Shown one piece after another: positions 28,490 to 36,799 of a stretch of 64,000 nt of DNA; positions within the stretch are counted from its first letter, which is position 1, and every line of letters starts with the position of its first letter. This DNA comes from Sandaracinus amylolyticus (GTDB taxonomy: Bacteria; Myxococcota_A; Polyangia; Polyangiales; Sandaracinaceae): contig NZ_CP011125.1 of NCBI RefSeq assembly GCF_000737325.1, positions 5,332,001-5,396,000 on the forward strand. The letters are read 5' to 3'. A program made the position numbers and the translations under genes. The notes beneath the pieces were generated by a model that saw only the letters and a program-made list of their open reading frames with translations, made no database searches and had not been told where the DNA came from.

Positions 28490-30013
28490 ATGTCCGACCG
28501 TTCGTCCCGTGCGCTCGCCGCTCTCGTGCTCGCCGCGCCACTCGTGCTCTTCGGTTGCGGCGAGAGCCATGCTCCAGAGGACGACGCCGGCGCCGCGGCC
28601 CACGATGCGAGCAGCGACGAGCGCGACGCGTCGGCGCCGCCGAGCGACACCGGCGTCGAGCCCTCGTCGTGCCTGCCGGGCACGATCGAGACCACGTCGT
28701 GCGGTCGCTGCGGGACCACCGATCGCTTCTGCGATGTCTCGGGCACCTGGACGCAGGGCGAGTGCCGCGACGAAGGCGTGTGCGTGCCCGGCGATGCGCG
28801 CGAGACGCCCTGCGGCAACTGCGGCACGCAGACCGAGCGGTGCAGCGACGCGTGCGAGTGGACGCCGCCGAGCGCGTGCACCGGCGAGGGCGAGTGCGCG
28901 CCGGGCGCGACGACGCGCACCGACGAAGGCTGCGAGCCCGGCGGGATGCGCGACGCGGTGTGCAACGCCGCATGCACGTTCGAGCCGATCGGCGAGTGCG
29001 AAGGCCGCTGCGACACGCCGGGCACGATCGAGCACGTCCCGTGCGGCACGATGTGCGGGACGGTCGAGCGCTTCTGCACGACGGATCACCGCTGGATGTA
29101 CGAGGAGTGCGTCGAGGCCGGCGTGTGCGTGCCCGGCACGACCGAGACCGCGCCGTGCGGCCGCTGCGGCACCCAGACGCAGCGCTGCAACAGCACGTGC
29201 GAGTGGGTGCCCTCGAGCGAGTGCACGGGACAGGGCGAGTGCCTCCCGGGCAGCACGACGTACTCGAGCACCGGCTGCGGCGCGGACGAGGCGCGCCTGC
29301 TCACGTGCGACGACGCGTGCGGCTACCAGGCGGGACCGTGCGTCGTGACGCGCACGGGTCTGCTCGAGGGGCTCGGCGCGCCCGAGGGCGTCGTCGCGGT
29401 GGGCGACGACGGCTCGTCGCCCGCGATCGATCTGAGCGCGGCGTTCCCGAGCGGGCTGACGCTCTACGGGACGACGTACACGACGCTCTTCGTGAACAAC
29501 AACGGCAACCTCTCGTTCGGCGGCGCGCTCTCGACGTTCACGCCGGAGTTCCCGCGGGCGACGGCGCCGAGCCCGCGCACCGCGCTGATCGCGCCGTTCT
29601 GGGGCGACGTCGACACGCGCGGCGGAGGCCGCCCCGCGTCGAACGACGTGCACTGGGACATCGACGGATCGCGCTTCGTCGCGACGTGGCGGCTCGTCGG
29701 CTACTACAACTCGCACGTCGATCGGCTGAACAGCTTCCAGGTCGTGCTCACGAACCGCAGCGACGTCGCCCCCGGCGACTTCGACGTCGAGTTCCGATAC
29801 GCCCAGTGCCAGTGGACGAGCGGCGACGCGAGCGGCGGCACCGGAGGGCTCGGTGGCGACGAGGCGAGCGCGGGGTTCGAGGCCGGCAACACGATCGACT
29901 ACCTCGCGCTGCCCGGCTCGGGCACGCCCACCGTGCTCGACCTCTGCACGACGTCGAACGTCGGACCGCCCGGGCTCTGGCGCTTCCAGGTGCGCGGAGG
30001 CGTCCCGCGCTGA
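28490..30013 (+). CDS. Cys-rich lipoprotein with a C-terminal NIDO (nidogen-like) domain
   Basis: 507 residues. ATG 28490 follows gagaggtg. The lipobox is LAAPLVLFGCGE. A linker rich in Asp/Ala is followed by about eight short Cys-rich units of the form CxxGxxETxxCGRCGTxxxxC, alternating with GECxPG. From about 295 a NIDO domain follows: TLFVNNNGNLSFGG, ALIAPFWGDVDTRGGG, NDVHWDIDGS, FQVVLTNRSDV and FEAGNTIDYL. NIDO domains in bacteria occur in surface and adhesion proteins. The repeats are similar to those in the lipoprotein at 51358. Confidence 0.85.
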   Translation: MSDRSSRALAALVLAAPLVLFGCGESHAPEDDAGAAAHDASSDERDASAPPSDTGVEPSSCLPGTIETTSCGRCGTTDRFCDVSGTWTQGECRDEGVCVPGDARETPCGNCGTQTERCSDACEWTPPSACTGEGECAPGATTRTDEGCEPGGMRDAVCNAACTFEPIGECEGRCDTPGTIEHVPCGTMCGTVERFCTTDHRWMYEECVEAGVCVPGTTETAPCGRCGTQTQRCNSTCEWVPSSECTGQGECLPGSTTYSSTGCGADEARLLTCDDACGYQAGPCVVTRTGLLEGLGAPEGVVAVGDDGSSPAIDLSAAFPSGLTLYGTTYTTLFVNNNGNLSFGGALSTFTPEFPRATAPSPRTALIAPFWGDVDTRGGGRPASNDVHWDIDGSRFVATWRLVGYYNSHVDRLNSFQVVLTNRSDVAPGDFDVEFRYAQCQWTSGDASGGTGGLGGDEASAGFEAGNTIDYLALPGSGTPTVLDLCTTSNVGPPGLWRFQVRGGVPR

Positions 30014-30162
30014 GCTGCTGCCTCCGGCGCGCACCGTCCACTTCGTGGTCGGCTCGCGCGCTCGGTCGCGACACCCTGGCGCGCGAACGTCGCGTCGCGG
30101 AAGCGATCCGCGGCCTCCATGCGCCGCGCGTATGGGCACGCCGCTTGTTATGCGCGGAACGC

Positions 30163-30885
30163 ATGGTTCGGACCGCGATCCTCTCGTGCCTCGTGCTCGC
30201 GCTCGCCGCGTGCAGCCGCCCCGATGCGCCGGCTGCGCACGAGGCCGCGCCCCTGCTCGACGAAGGCGAGGTCCTCCTCGATCGGCGCGAGGACGGCGCG
30301 ACGCTGATCGGCCGCCTCGCGCCGGTGCCCGAAGACTCCGACGCCGATCGCGTGCTCACGCTCGGCACCAGCGGGCTCGACGGATCGCTCGACGGCGCAT
30401 CGGTGCTCGACGCGCGCTTCGTCGCGGGTGGGCTCGTCGTGCTGCGCGCCGACCACGTGCTCGTCGCGCATCGCGACGGCGCGACCATCGAGCTCGACAC
30501 GCAGGTCGAGGGCCCGCTCTCGATCGCCGGGACGCGCGTCGCCTACGTCCGCGGCGAGTTCCCCGAGCTCGAGCTCGCGATCGCCGATGCGCGCAGCGGC
30601 CAGGCGCGCGCGCTGACGCAGGGCATGGCGCCGGCGTGGTCGCCGGCGCTCTCGCCCGATGCGACCGAGATCGTGTTCGTTTCGGGCGTGCGCGGATCGC
30701 CGCTGCTCTACCGCGTGGACACCCGCGGCGGCGCGCCGCGCGCGCTCCCGCCGAGCGAGCGCTTCCCCACCGCGCCCGTCGCGCCGCGCTGGACCGCGGA
30801 CGGCACGCTGCACTTCGAGGACGAGCGCGGCCCCGCGACGCTGCTGATCGGCGAAGGCGACGGCGTGCTCGAAGGAGCGCGGTGA
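30163..30885 (+). CDS. Lipoprotein with partial TolB/PD40-like propeller
   Basis: 240 residues with the lipobox LVLALAACS. The mature part is beta-rich with blade-like repeats: VLVAHRDGATIELDT, LAIADARSGQARALTQG, WSPALSPDATEIVFVSGVRG and LYRVDTRGGAPRAL. Three to four blades are visible, too few for a full propeller, so it may dimerise or complete its fold with a partner. Its stop overlaps the ATG of the M23 peptidase gene (TGATG), so the two are translationally coupled. Confidence 0.7.
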   Translation: MVRTAILSCLVLALAACSRPDAPAAHEAAPLLDEGEVLLDRREDGATLIGRLAPVPEDSDADRVLTLGTSGLDGSLDGASVLDARFVAGGLVVLRADHVLVAHRDGATIELDTQVEGPLSIAGTRVAYVRGEFPELELAIADARSGQARALTQGMAPAWSPALSPDATEIVFVSGVRGSPLLYRVDTRGGAPRALPPSERFPTAPVAPRWTADGTLHFEDERGPATLLIGEGDGVLEGAR

Positions 30886-33233
30886 TGCGCTTCGCGCTCG
30901 CCACGATCGCGGTGCTCGCGCTCGCGATCCCAGCGTCCGCGCAGGTCCGCCATCGCCGGCCTTACGCCGAGTCCTACCGGCTCAACTACGGCTTCGACAA
31001 CAACGGCGGTGGCTCCGGCTGCTCCGACTACACGTGCGGCGGCGCCTGTTACGACGGGCACACCGGCTCGGACTTCGGCACGCCGTTCGGCACCACCGTG
31101 CTCGCGTCGCAGTCGGGCCGCGTGATCGCGACCCACAACGGCTGCGCGAACTACGGCGCGGTGGGCAACACCTGCGGCGGTCGCTGCGGCAACTACGTGC
31201 AGATCGAGCACAGCGACGGATCGCGCTCGATCTACTGCCACATGCGCCTCGACTCGCTGCGTGTGAGCACCGGGCAGAGCGTCTCGTGCGGTCAGGTGCT
31301 CGGTCAGACCGCGTCGAGCGGCAGCAGCTCGGGCCCGCACCTGCACTACGGCTACCGGCGCACCGCGAGCGCTGCGCAGCGTGATCCCTACTCCGGTCGC
31401 TGCGCGAGCGCGGCGACGATCTGGGTCTCGACCGGCGCGTACCGCGAGGCGCCCGGCACGAGCTGCGGCTGCACCCCGAGCGCCGAGTCGTGCAACGGGC
31501 GCGACGACGACTGCGACGGGCGCGCCGACGAGTCGCTCTCGCGCGCGTGCTCGACCGAGTGCGGCGCGGGCACCGAGACGTGCTCCGGCGGCGCGTGGGG
31601 CGCGTGCAGCGCGCCGCGTCCTTCGGCCGAGGTCTGCAACACGCGCGACGACGACTGCAACGGCACGCCCGACGACGCCGACGTCTGCGAGATCGATCTG
31701 CTGCACGCGCAGCCGAGCGTGTACGCGCCGCCGCGCACGACCGACGTGAACGCCGACGGGCGCGCCGATCTCTGCGCGCGCGGCTACGGCGGCGTGCGGT
31801 GCTGGCGCGCGAACGGGAGCGGCTGGGACGCACCGACTGCGGCGATCCCGTGGAGCGATCCCAGCGGCTGGACCGACGTGACGAACTACACGACGTTGCG
31901 CATGGGCGACGTCGACGGCGACGGTCGCGCCGACGTCTGTGCGCGCGCCAACGCGGGCTTCCTCTGCGCGCTCGCCACCGCCGACGGCTTCGCCACCCAC
32001 ACCACCTGGCGCGACGGGATCAGCGACGAGAACGGCTGGGCCAACCCGCGCTTCTACACGACGATCCGCCTCGCCGACGTGAACGGCGATCGCCGCGACG
32101 ATCTCTGCGCGCGCGACAACGCCGGCTTCGGCTGCTGGCTCTCGAACGGGACGAGCTTCGACATGCGCGTCGAGGGCCCGCGCTGGTCCGACGCGAGCGG
32201 CTGGGGCGCGGCGCGCCACTACGGGTCCATCCGCATGGGCGACGTGAACGGCGATCGCCTGGCCGACGTGTGCGCGCGCGCCGGCGCGGGGGTCGAGTGC
32301 TGGCTCTCGGACGGCAACGGCTTCCCCACGCGCGTCGCCGGCCCCGAGTGGAGCGACGCGCTGGGATGGGGCGCGATGCGCTTCTGGAGCACGATGCGCC
32401 TCGCCGACTTCGACGGAGACGGTCGCGCCGATCTCTGCGCGCGGAGCAGCACCGATCTCCGCTGCGCGCGCTCCACCGGCACGTCGTTCGAGCCCGCGAC
32501 CATCGTCGCGCCGCTCGCCGACGAGAGCGGCTGGGACGACCTCACGAACTACGCGACGCTGCGCGTCGGCGACATCGACGCGGACGGCGCGGACGATCTC
32601 TGCGTGCGCTCGAACGTGGGCATCGAGTGCTACGCGTGGAACCGCACCGAGTTCGTGCGCGTCGCGGGCCCCGCGTGGTCCGACGAGAGCGGCTGGAGCC
32701 CGGCCAAGCACCACCAGACGATCCGCCTCGCCGACGTGAACGGCGACGGGCTCGAGGACGTGTGCGGGCGCGCGATCGCGGGATGGCGCTGCCATCCGTC
32801 GCGGGGCGACGGCTTCGGCGACGCGATCGTGCTCGACGAGCTGCGCGACGACGGGAGCTGGAGCGAGCCTCGCTACTGGGCGACGATCCTCTCCGCGGGC
32901 CACGCGTGCCGCGCCGAGATGGAGTCGTGCAACGGGCGCGACGACGACTGCGACGGCGAGATCGACGAGGACGCGCGCGCGGAGATCTGCAACGAGGTCG
33001 ACGACGACTGCGACGGCGAGATCGACGAGAACGACGTGTGCCTCGTGGTCGCGCCCGACGCCGGTCTCGACGCGGACGGCGGCGTGCCGCGCGCCGACGC
33101 GGGCACGAGCAGCGGCGGCGGCAGCATGGTCGTGGGGGGATGTGGCTGTCGCGCGGGCGGTGGACGCGCCGGCGCGGGCGCGTGGGCGGCGCTGGTCGCG
33201 CTGGCGCTCGTGATCGCGCGACGGAGGCGTTGA
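30885..33233 (+). CDS. Secreted M23 peptidase with FG-GAP-like repeats and MYXO-CTERM tail
   Basis: 782 residues. After a signal peptide (cut near AQ at 20), the LytM/M23 zinc peptidase has His59 and Asp63 (DGHTGSDFG) and His152/His154 (GPHLHYGY), plus a Cys-rich surround. Two CNxRDDDCxG metal-binding-type motifs follow at about 204-245. Seven repeats of about 58 residues come next, each with (R/T)xxDVNGDxxxDLCxR, an FG-GAP/VCBS-like calcium loop. Two more CN...DDDCDG motifs follow. The C-terminus is a Gly/Cys-rich MYXO-CTERM signal (GGCGCRAGG, a membrane segment, then RRRR), a sign of sorting to the outer surface by myxosortase. It probably cleaves peptidoglycan cross-links or extracellular peptides outside the cell. 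Confidence 0.9.
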   Translation: MRFALATIAVLALAIPASAQVRHRRPYAESYRLNYGFDNNGGGSGCSDYTCGGACYDGHTGSDFGTPFGTTVLASQSGRVIATHNGCANYGAVGNTCGGRCGNYVQIEHSDGSRSIYCHMRLDSLRVSTGQSVSCGQVLGQTASSGSSSGPHLHYGYRRTASAAQRDPYSGRCASAATIWVSTGAYREAPGTSCGCTPSAESCNGRDDDCDGRADESLSRACSTECGAGTETCSGGAWGACSAPRPSAEVCNTRDDDCNGTPDDADVCEIDLLHAQPSVYAPPRTTDVNADGRADLCARGYGGVRCWRANGSGWDAPTAAIPWSDPSGWTDVTNYTTLRMGDVDGDGRADVCARANAGFLCALATADGFATHTTWRDGISDENGWANPRFYTTIRLADVNGDRRDDLCARDNAGFGCWLSNGTSFDMRVEGPRWSDASGWGAARHYGSIRMGDVNGDRLADVCARAGAGVECWLSDGNGFPTRVAGPEWSDALGWGAMRFWSTMRLADFDGDGRADLCARSSTDLRCARSTGTSFEPATIVAPLADESGWDDLTNYATLRVGDIDADGADDLCVRSNVGIECYAWNRTEFVRVAGPAWSDESGWSPAKHHQTIRLADVNGDGLEDVCGRAIAGWRCHPSRGDGFGDAIVLDELRDDGSWSEPRYWATILSAGHACRAEMESCNGRDDDCDGEIDEDARAEICNEVDDDCDGEIDENDVCLVVAPDAGLDADGGVPRADAGTSSGGGSMVVGGCGCRAGGGRAGAGAWAALVALALVIARRRR

Positions 33234-33317
33234 GCCAAAGAGACCTCGCGCGTGCACGTTCGGCTATGCTCGGCCGACGTCGGGCACGAGCCCGCCCGGG
33301 GGAGCTCCCAGCCTTTC

Positions 33318-36300
33318 ATGAGCAGCGATCGCGAGCGTGAGAGCCGTCGTCGTCGGCGGCGCAGTGGTGGTCCAGGTCTCTCGCGCGCCTTCGGGCGCCT
33401 CTCGGCGAGCGCGCGCAACGCGGTGGAGGTGATGCGCCTCGGGCGGCTCGGCGCGCCCTACGCCGCCGCGTTCGAGGTGGCGTACGAGGATCGCGTCTCG
33501 AAGCTGCGCCACTACCTCGCGCCCGCGCCGGTGCCGGGCGCGCTCGACGAGCTCCCCGACGACACCGAGTCGCTGCGTCCGGTGCTCCTCGTCCCGCCGC
33601 TGATGGTCACGAGCGAGGTCTACGACATCTCGCCCGAGCTCAGCGCGGTCACGCAGCTCGGTCGTGCCGGGCTCGACGTGTGGCTCGTCGACTTCGGCGC
33701 GCCCGAGCGCACGCCCGGCGGCATGGAGCGCACGCTCGACGATCACGTGCGCGCCGTCGATCGCGCGATCGACGAGGTCATCAAGCGCACCGGCAAGGAC
33801 GTGCACCTCGCGGGGTACTCGCAGGGCGGCATGTTCTGCTACCAGGTCGCGGCGCTGCGCCGGAGCGCGGGCATCCGCTCGATCGTCACGTTCGGATCGC
33901 CGGTCGACATCCGCCGCAACCTCCCGGGCATCGGCGTGCAGGCCGCGGAGCGCGTGATCGCCGCGGCGCGACGCGCGGTCGAGATCCCGCTGCGCCAGAT
34001 GGAGGGCCTGCCCGGCTTCCTCACGAGCACCGGCTTCAAGCTGCTCAGCGTCCGCAAGGAAGTGCAGCAGGTCTTCGAGTTCGTGCAGAAGCTCCACGAC
34101 CGCAACGCGCTCGAGAAGCGCGAGAGCCGCCGCCGCTTCCTCGCGGGCGAGGGCTTCGTCGCGTGGCCCGGCCCGGCGTTCCGCACGTTCGTCGACGAGT
34201 TCATCGTGCACAACCGGCTCGCGTCGGGCGGCTTCGTGATCGACGGGCGCACGGTCACGCTCGCCGACGTCACCTGCCCGATCCTCTTCTTCGTCGGCGA
34301 GACCGACGAGATCGCGCGCGCCGCGTCGGTGCGCGCGATCCGCGAGGCCGCGCCCGCGTCGGAGATCCACGAGATCCCGGTGCGCGCCGGGCACTTCGGG
34401 CTCGTCGTCGGCAGCCGCGCGGTGACCGTGACCTGGCCCTCGGTGATCGAGTGGGTGCGCTGGCGCGACGCGGACGGCGCCATCCCCGAGCGCCTGCGTG
34501 ACGAGCCCTCGCGCCCCTCGCCGATCGACATCGACGACGAGGAGTTCGACGAAGCGCCGATCGACGTCGAGGCGTTCTACGACGTCGCGACCGGCGCGGT
34601 CGACGCGATGTGGACGCGCGTGAGCGACGTCGGCCGCGAGGTCGGCGAGGTGATCGACTCGCTGCGCTGGCAGGTCCCGCGCCTCCAGAAGCTGCGCCGC
34701 ATCGAGGCCCACACGCGCATCTCGATGGGCAAGGCGCTCGCCGATCAGGCCGCCGCGATCCCCGAGAGCACGTTCTTCCTCTGGAAGGGCCGCGCGTTCA
34801 CCTACCGCGACGCGGATCGCCGCGTCGACAACGTCGTGCGCGGCCTCGTGCACTGCGGCGTCCGCAAGGGCACGCGCGTCGGCGTGCTGATGACGACGCG
34901 TCCTTCGTACCTGTCGATCGTCTGCGCGCTGAACCGCATGGGCGCGGTCGCTGTGCTGCTGAGCCCCGACAGCACGCGCATCTCGCTCGAGCACGCGCTG
35001 CGGCTGCTCGGCGAGACCGGCGCGCCGATGGAGCTGCTCGTCACCGACCCCGACCACGCGGAGCGGGCGCGCGAGGCGTTCACGGGCCCGGTGCTCTCGC
35101 TCGGCGGCGGTCCTCCTGGCCGGGGCCCCGCCGCCCCCGGCCCTGGCGAGAAGCCCACGCTGCCCGAGGGCGTGCTCGACATGGAGTCGATCGATCCCGA
35201 CGCCGTCGTGCTGCCGCCCTGGTACGAGCCCGACGCGGGCCGCGCGTCGGACCTCGCGTGCATCATCTTCACCGCGGGGCGTCACGAGGTCCCGAAGGCC
35301 GCGCGCATCACGAACCGACGCTGGGCGTTCTCCGCGCTCGGCGCGGCGGCCGGGTGCACGCTGACCTCGAACGACACCGTCTACTGCTGCCTGCCCCTGC
35401 ACCACGCGGCGGGCATGCTCGTCGCGGTCGGCGGCGCGCTGGTCGGCGGCGCGCGCCTCGCGCTCGCGAAGCGCTTCGATCCCGAGACGATGTGGCCCGA
35501 GGTCCGTCGCTACGGCGCGACCGTCGTCTTCTACGCCGGCGACATGCTGCGCGCGGTCGTCGAGGCGCCGGCATCGCCGCTCGACGCGCACTCGCCCGTG
35601 CGCCTCTTCGCGGGCAGCGGGATGCGCGCCGACGTCTGGGAGCGCCTGGTGCAGCGCTTCGGTCGCGCGTCCGTGCTCGAGTTCTACGGATCGACCGAGG
35701 GCAACGCGGTGCTCGCGAACGCGTCGGGCACGAAGATCGGCGCGCTCGGTCGTCCGCTGCCGGGCAGCACGGATCTCGCGCTGCTCGGGTGGGACTTCGA
35801 CAAGGAAGACCTCGCGCGCGACGAGTCGGGCCGCTTGCTCACGAGCGGCATCGACGAGCCGGGCGTGCTGATCGCGCGCATCGATCCGGTGCATCCGATG
35901 GCGACGTTCGACGGCTACGTCGCGCGCCCCGAGGGACGTCGCGAGGGCGACGAGGAGAGCGAGGCCGCGGGGCGCGTGCTGCGCGGCGTGTTCGAGGCGG
36001 GCGACGCGTGGTTCGTCACCGGCGACCTGCTGCGTCGCGACGCCGACGGCGACTACTGGTTCGTCGATCGCCTCGCCGACGTCGTGCGCAGCGCGGGCGG
36101 GCCGATCCCGACGATCGCGATCGAGGACTCGCTCGCGCGCATGCCGGGCGTGCGTCGCGCGGCGGCGTACGGCGTGAGCCTGCCCGGCATCGCGGGCGAG
36201 GTGCTCGTCGCGTCGATGGTGCCGAGCCGCGGCGTCGATCTCGACGGCGACACGCTCTCGCGCGAGATCGCGCTCGCGCTGGTGCCGGCGCGCAGGCCGC

Positions 36301-36524
36301 GCTTCGTCCGGCTCGTCGAGGCGATCCCGCTGACGGACGGCTACCGCACGATGAAGGCGCCGCTGCGCGAGGCGGGCGTGTCGCTCGACGACGGCGCGGG
36401 CACGTTCGTCTACGACGCGACGACCGAGCGCTACGCGCTGCTCGACGTCGCGCAGTGGGAGCAGGTCGTCGGCGAGCTGCGCACGAAGGGCAGCTCGAAG
36501 CGCCCGGCGGCGCGTCGTCGCTGA
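33318..36524 (+). CDS. Alpha/beta-hydrolase (PHA-synthase-like) fused to an acyl-CoA-ligase-type AMP-binding domain
   Basis: 1068 residues. The first about 400 residues are a PhaC-like alpha/beta hydrolase: VPPLMVTSEVYD, nucleophile Ser168 in GYSQGG, Asp in GETDEIA, His in RAGHFG. Polymerising PhaC proteins have Cys at the nucleophile; Ser points to an esterase or acyltransferase instead. From about 470 comes an AMP-binding domain of the long-chain/FATP-like type: FYGSTEGN, TGDLLRRDADGDYWFVDRL (core TGDLLRRDADGDYW) and the Lys in YRTMKAPLR are conserved. The phosphate-binding loop, normally SGTTGxPK, is degenerate here (IFTAGRHEVPKAA). The ligase may still act weakly or on a special substrate. 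The ribosome binding site is a gggggag-type sequence. Confidence 0.85.
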   Translation: MSSDRERESRRRRRRSGGPGLSRAFGRLSASARNAVEVMRLGRLGAPYAAAFEVAYEDRVSKLRHYLAPAPVPGALDELPDDTESLRPVLLVPPLMVTSEVYDISPELSAVTQLGRAGLDVWLVDFGAPERTPGGMERTLDDHVRAVDRAIDEVIKRTGKDVHLAGYSQGGMFCYQVAALRRSAGIRSIVTFGSPVDIRRNLPGIGVQAAERVIAAARRAVEIPLRQMEGLPGFLTSTGFKLLSVRKEVQQVFEFVQKLHDRNALEKRESRRRFLAGEGFVAWPGPAFRTFVDEFIVHNRLASGGFVIDGRTVTLADVTCPILFFVGETDEIARAASVRAIREAAPASEIHEIPVRAGHFGLVVGSRAVTVTWPSVIEWVRWRDADGAIPERLRDEPSRPSPIDIDDEEFDEAPIDVEAFYDVATGAVDAMWTRVSDVGREVGEVIDSLRWQVPRLQKLRRIEAHTRISMGKALADQAAAIPESTFFLWKGRAFTYRDADRRVDNVVRGLVHCGVRKGTRVGVLMTTRPSYLSIVCALNRMGAVAVLLSPDSTRISLEHALRLLGETGAPMELLVTDPDHAERAREAFTGPVLSLGGGPPGRGPAAPGPGEKPTLPEGVLDMESIDPDAVVLPPWYEPDAGRASDLACIIFTAGRHEVPKAARITNRRWAFSALGAAAGCTLTSNDTVYCCLPLHHAAGMLVAVGGALVGGARLALAKRFDPETMWPEVRRYGATVVFYAGDMLRAVVEAPASPLDAHSPVRLFAGSGMRADVWERLVQRFGRASVLEFYGSTEGNAVLANASGTKIGALGRPLPGSTDLALLGWDFDKEDLARDESGRLLTSGIDEPGVLIARIDPVHPMATFDGYVARPEGRREGDEESEAAGRVLRGVFEAGDAWFVTGDLLRRDADGDYWFVDRLADVVRSAGGPIPTIAIEDSLARMPGVRRAAAYGVSLPGIAGEVLVASMVPSRGVDLDGDTLSREIALALVPARRPRFVRLVEAIPLTDGYRTMKAPLREAGVSLDDGAGTFVYDATTERYALLDVAQWEQVVGELRTKGSSKRPAARRR

Positions 36525-36544
36525 CGCGGCGCAGAAGAGAATTC

Positions 36545-36609
36545 ACCGCAGAGGGCCGCAGAGAGCCGCAGAGAAATCCTCTCTGCGGCCCTCCGTGGCC
36601 CTCCGTGGT
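36545..36609. repeat. Imperfect 32-nt inverted repeat made of 10-nt GCAGAGGGCC-type units
   Basis: The left arm (36545-36576) contains three copies of a 10-nt unit (gcagagggcc-like). The right arm (36578-36609) is its near-complement with six or so transition differences, with one base between. This layout resembles the short 'ccgcagagggc...gccctccgtgg' intergenic repeats found in many bacterial genomes. It lies 20 bp after the stop of the hydrolase/ligase gene, so it may act as its terminator. The remaining bases to 36799 hold no gene that could be seen. Confidence 0.6.
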
Positions 36610-36799
36610 CGATCTCTCCTTCATCCCGCGAGGAGCGCGCGCTGCGCCGCGCGTGGCGCAGAGCGGGCGCCGCTCCGTGGCGCGCTGCGCTGACGCGCGA
36701 ATTCCCGCGATCTCGCGCGGTACGGATCCTGCGAAATCCAGCGCTGTCCGCCCGCGCGAGCAGTTCGTGTGGGTCGCCGACGTTCGCGAGAGGATCTGC

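Noticed and set aside
27104-30139. Minus-strand open frame of about 1000 codons
   Set aside because: It is antisense to the Bax1-like and NIDO genes. The composition is biased (Arg, Ala) and no motif is recognisable.
30708-33257. Long open frame on the minus strand with an Arg/Val/Ala-rich product
   Set aside because: It is the antisense of the M23 peptidase gene and its regularity mirrors the FG-GAP-like repeats. No start site or family match was seen.
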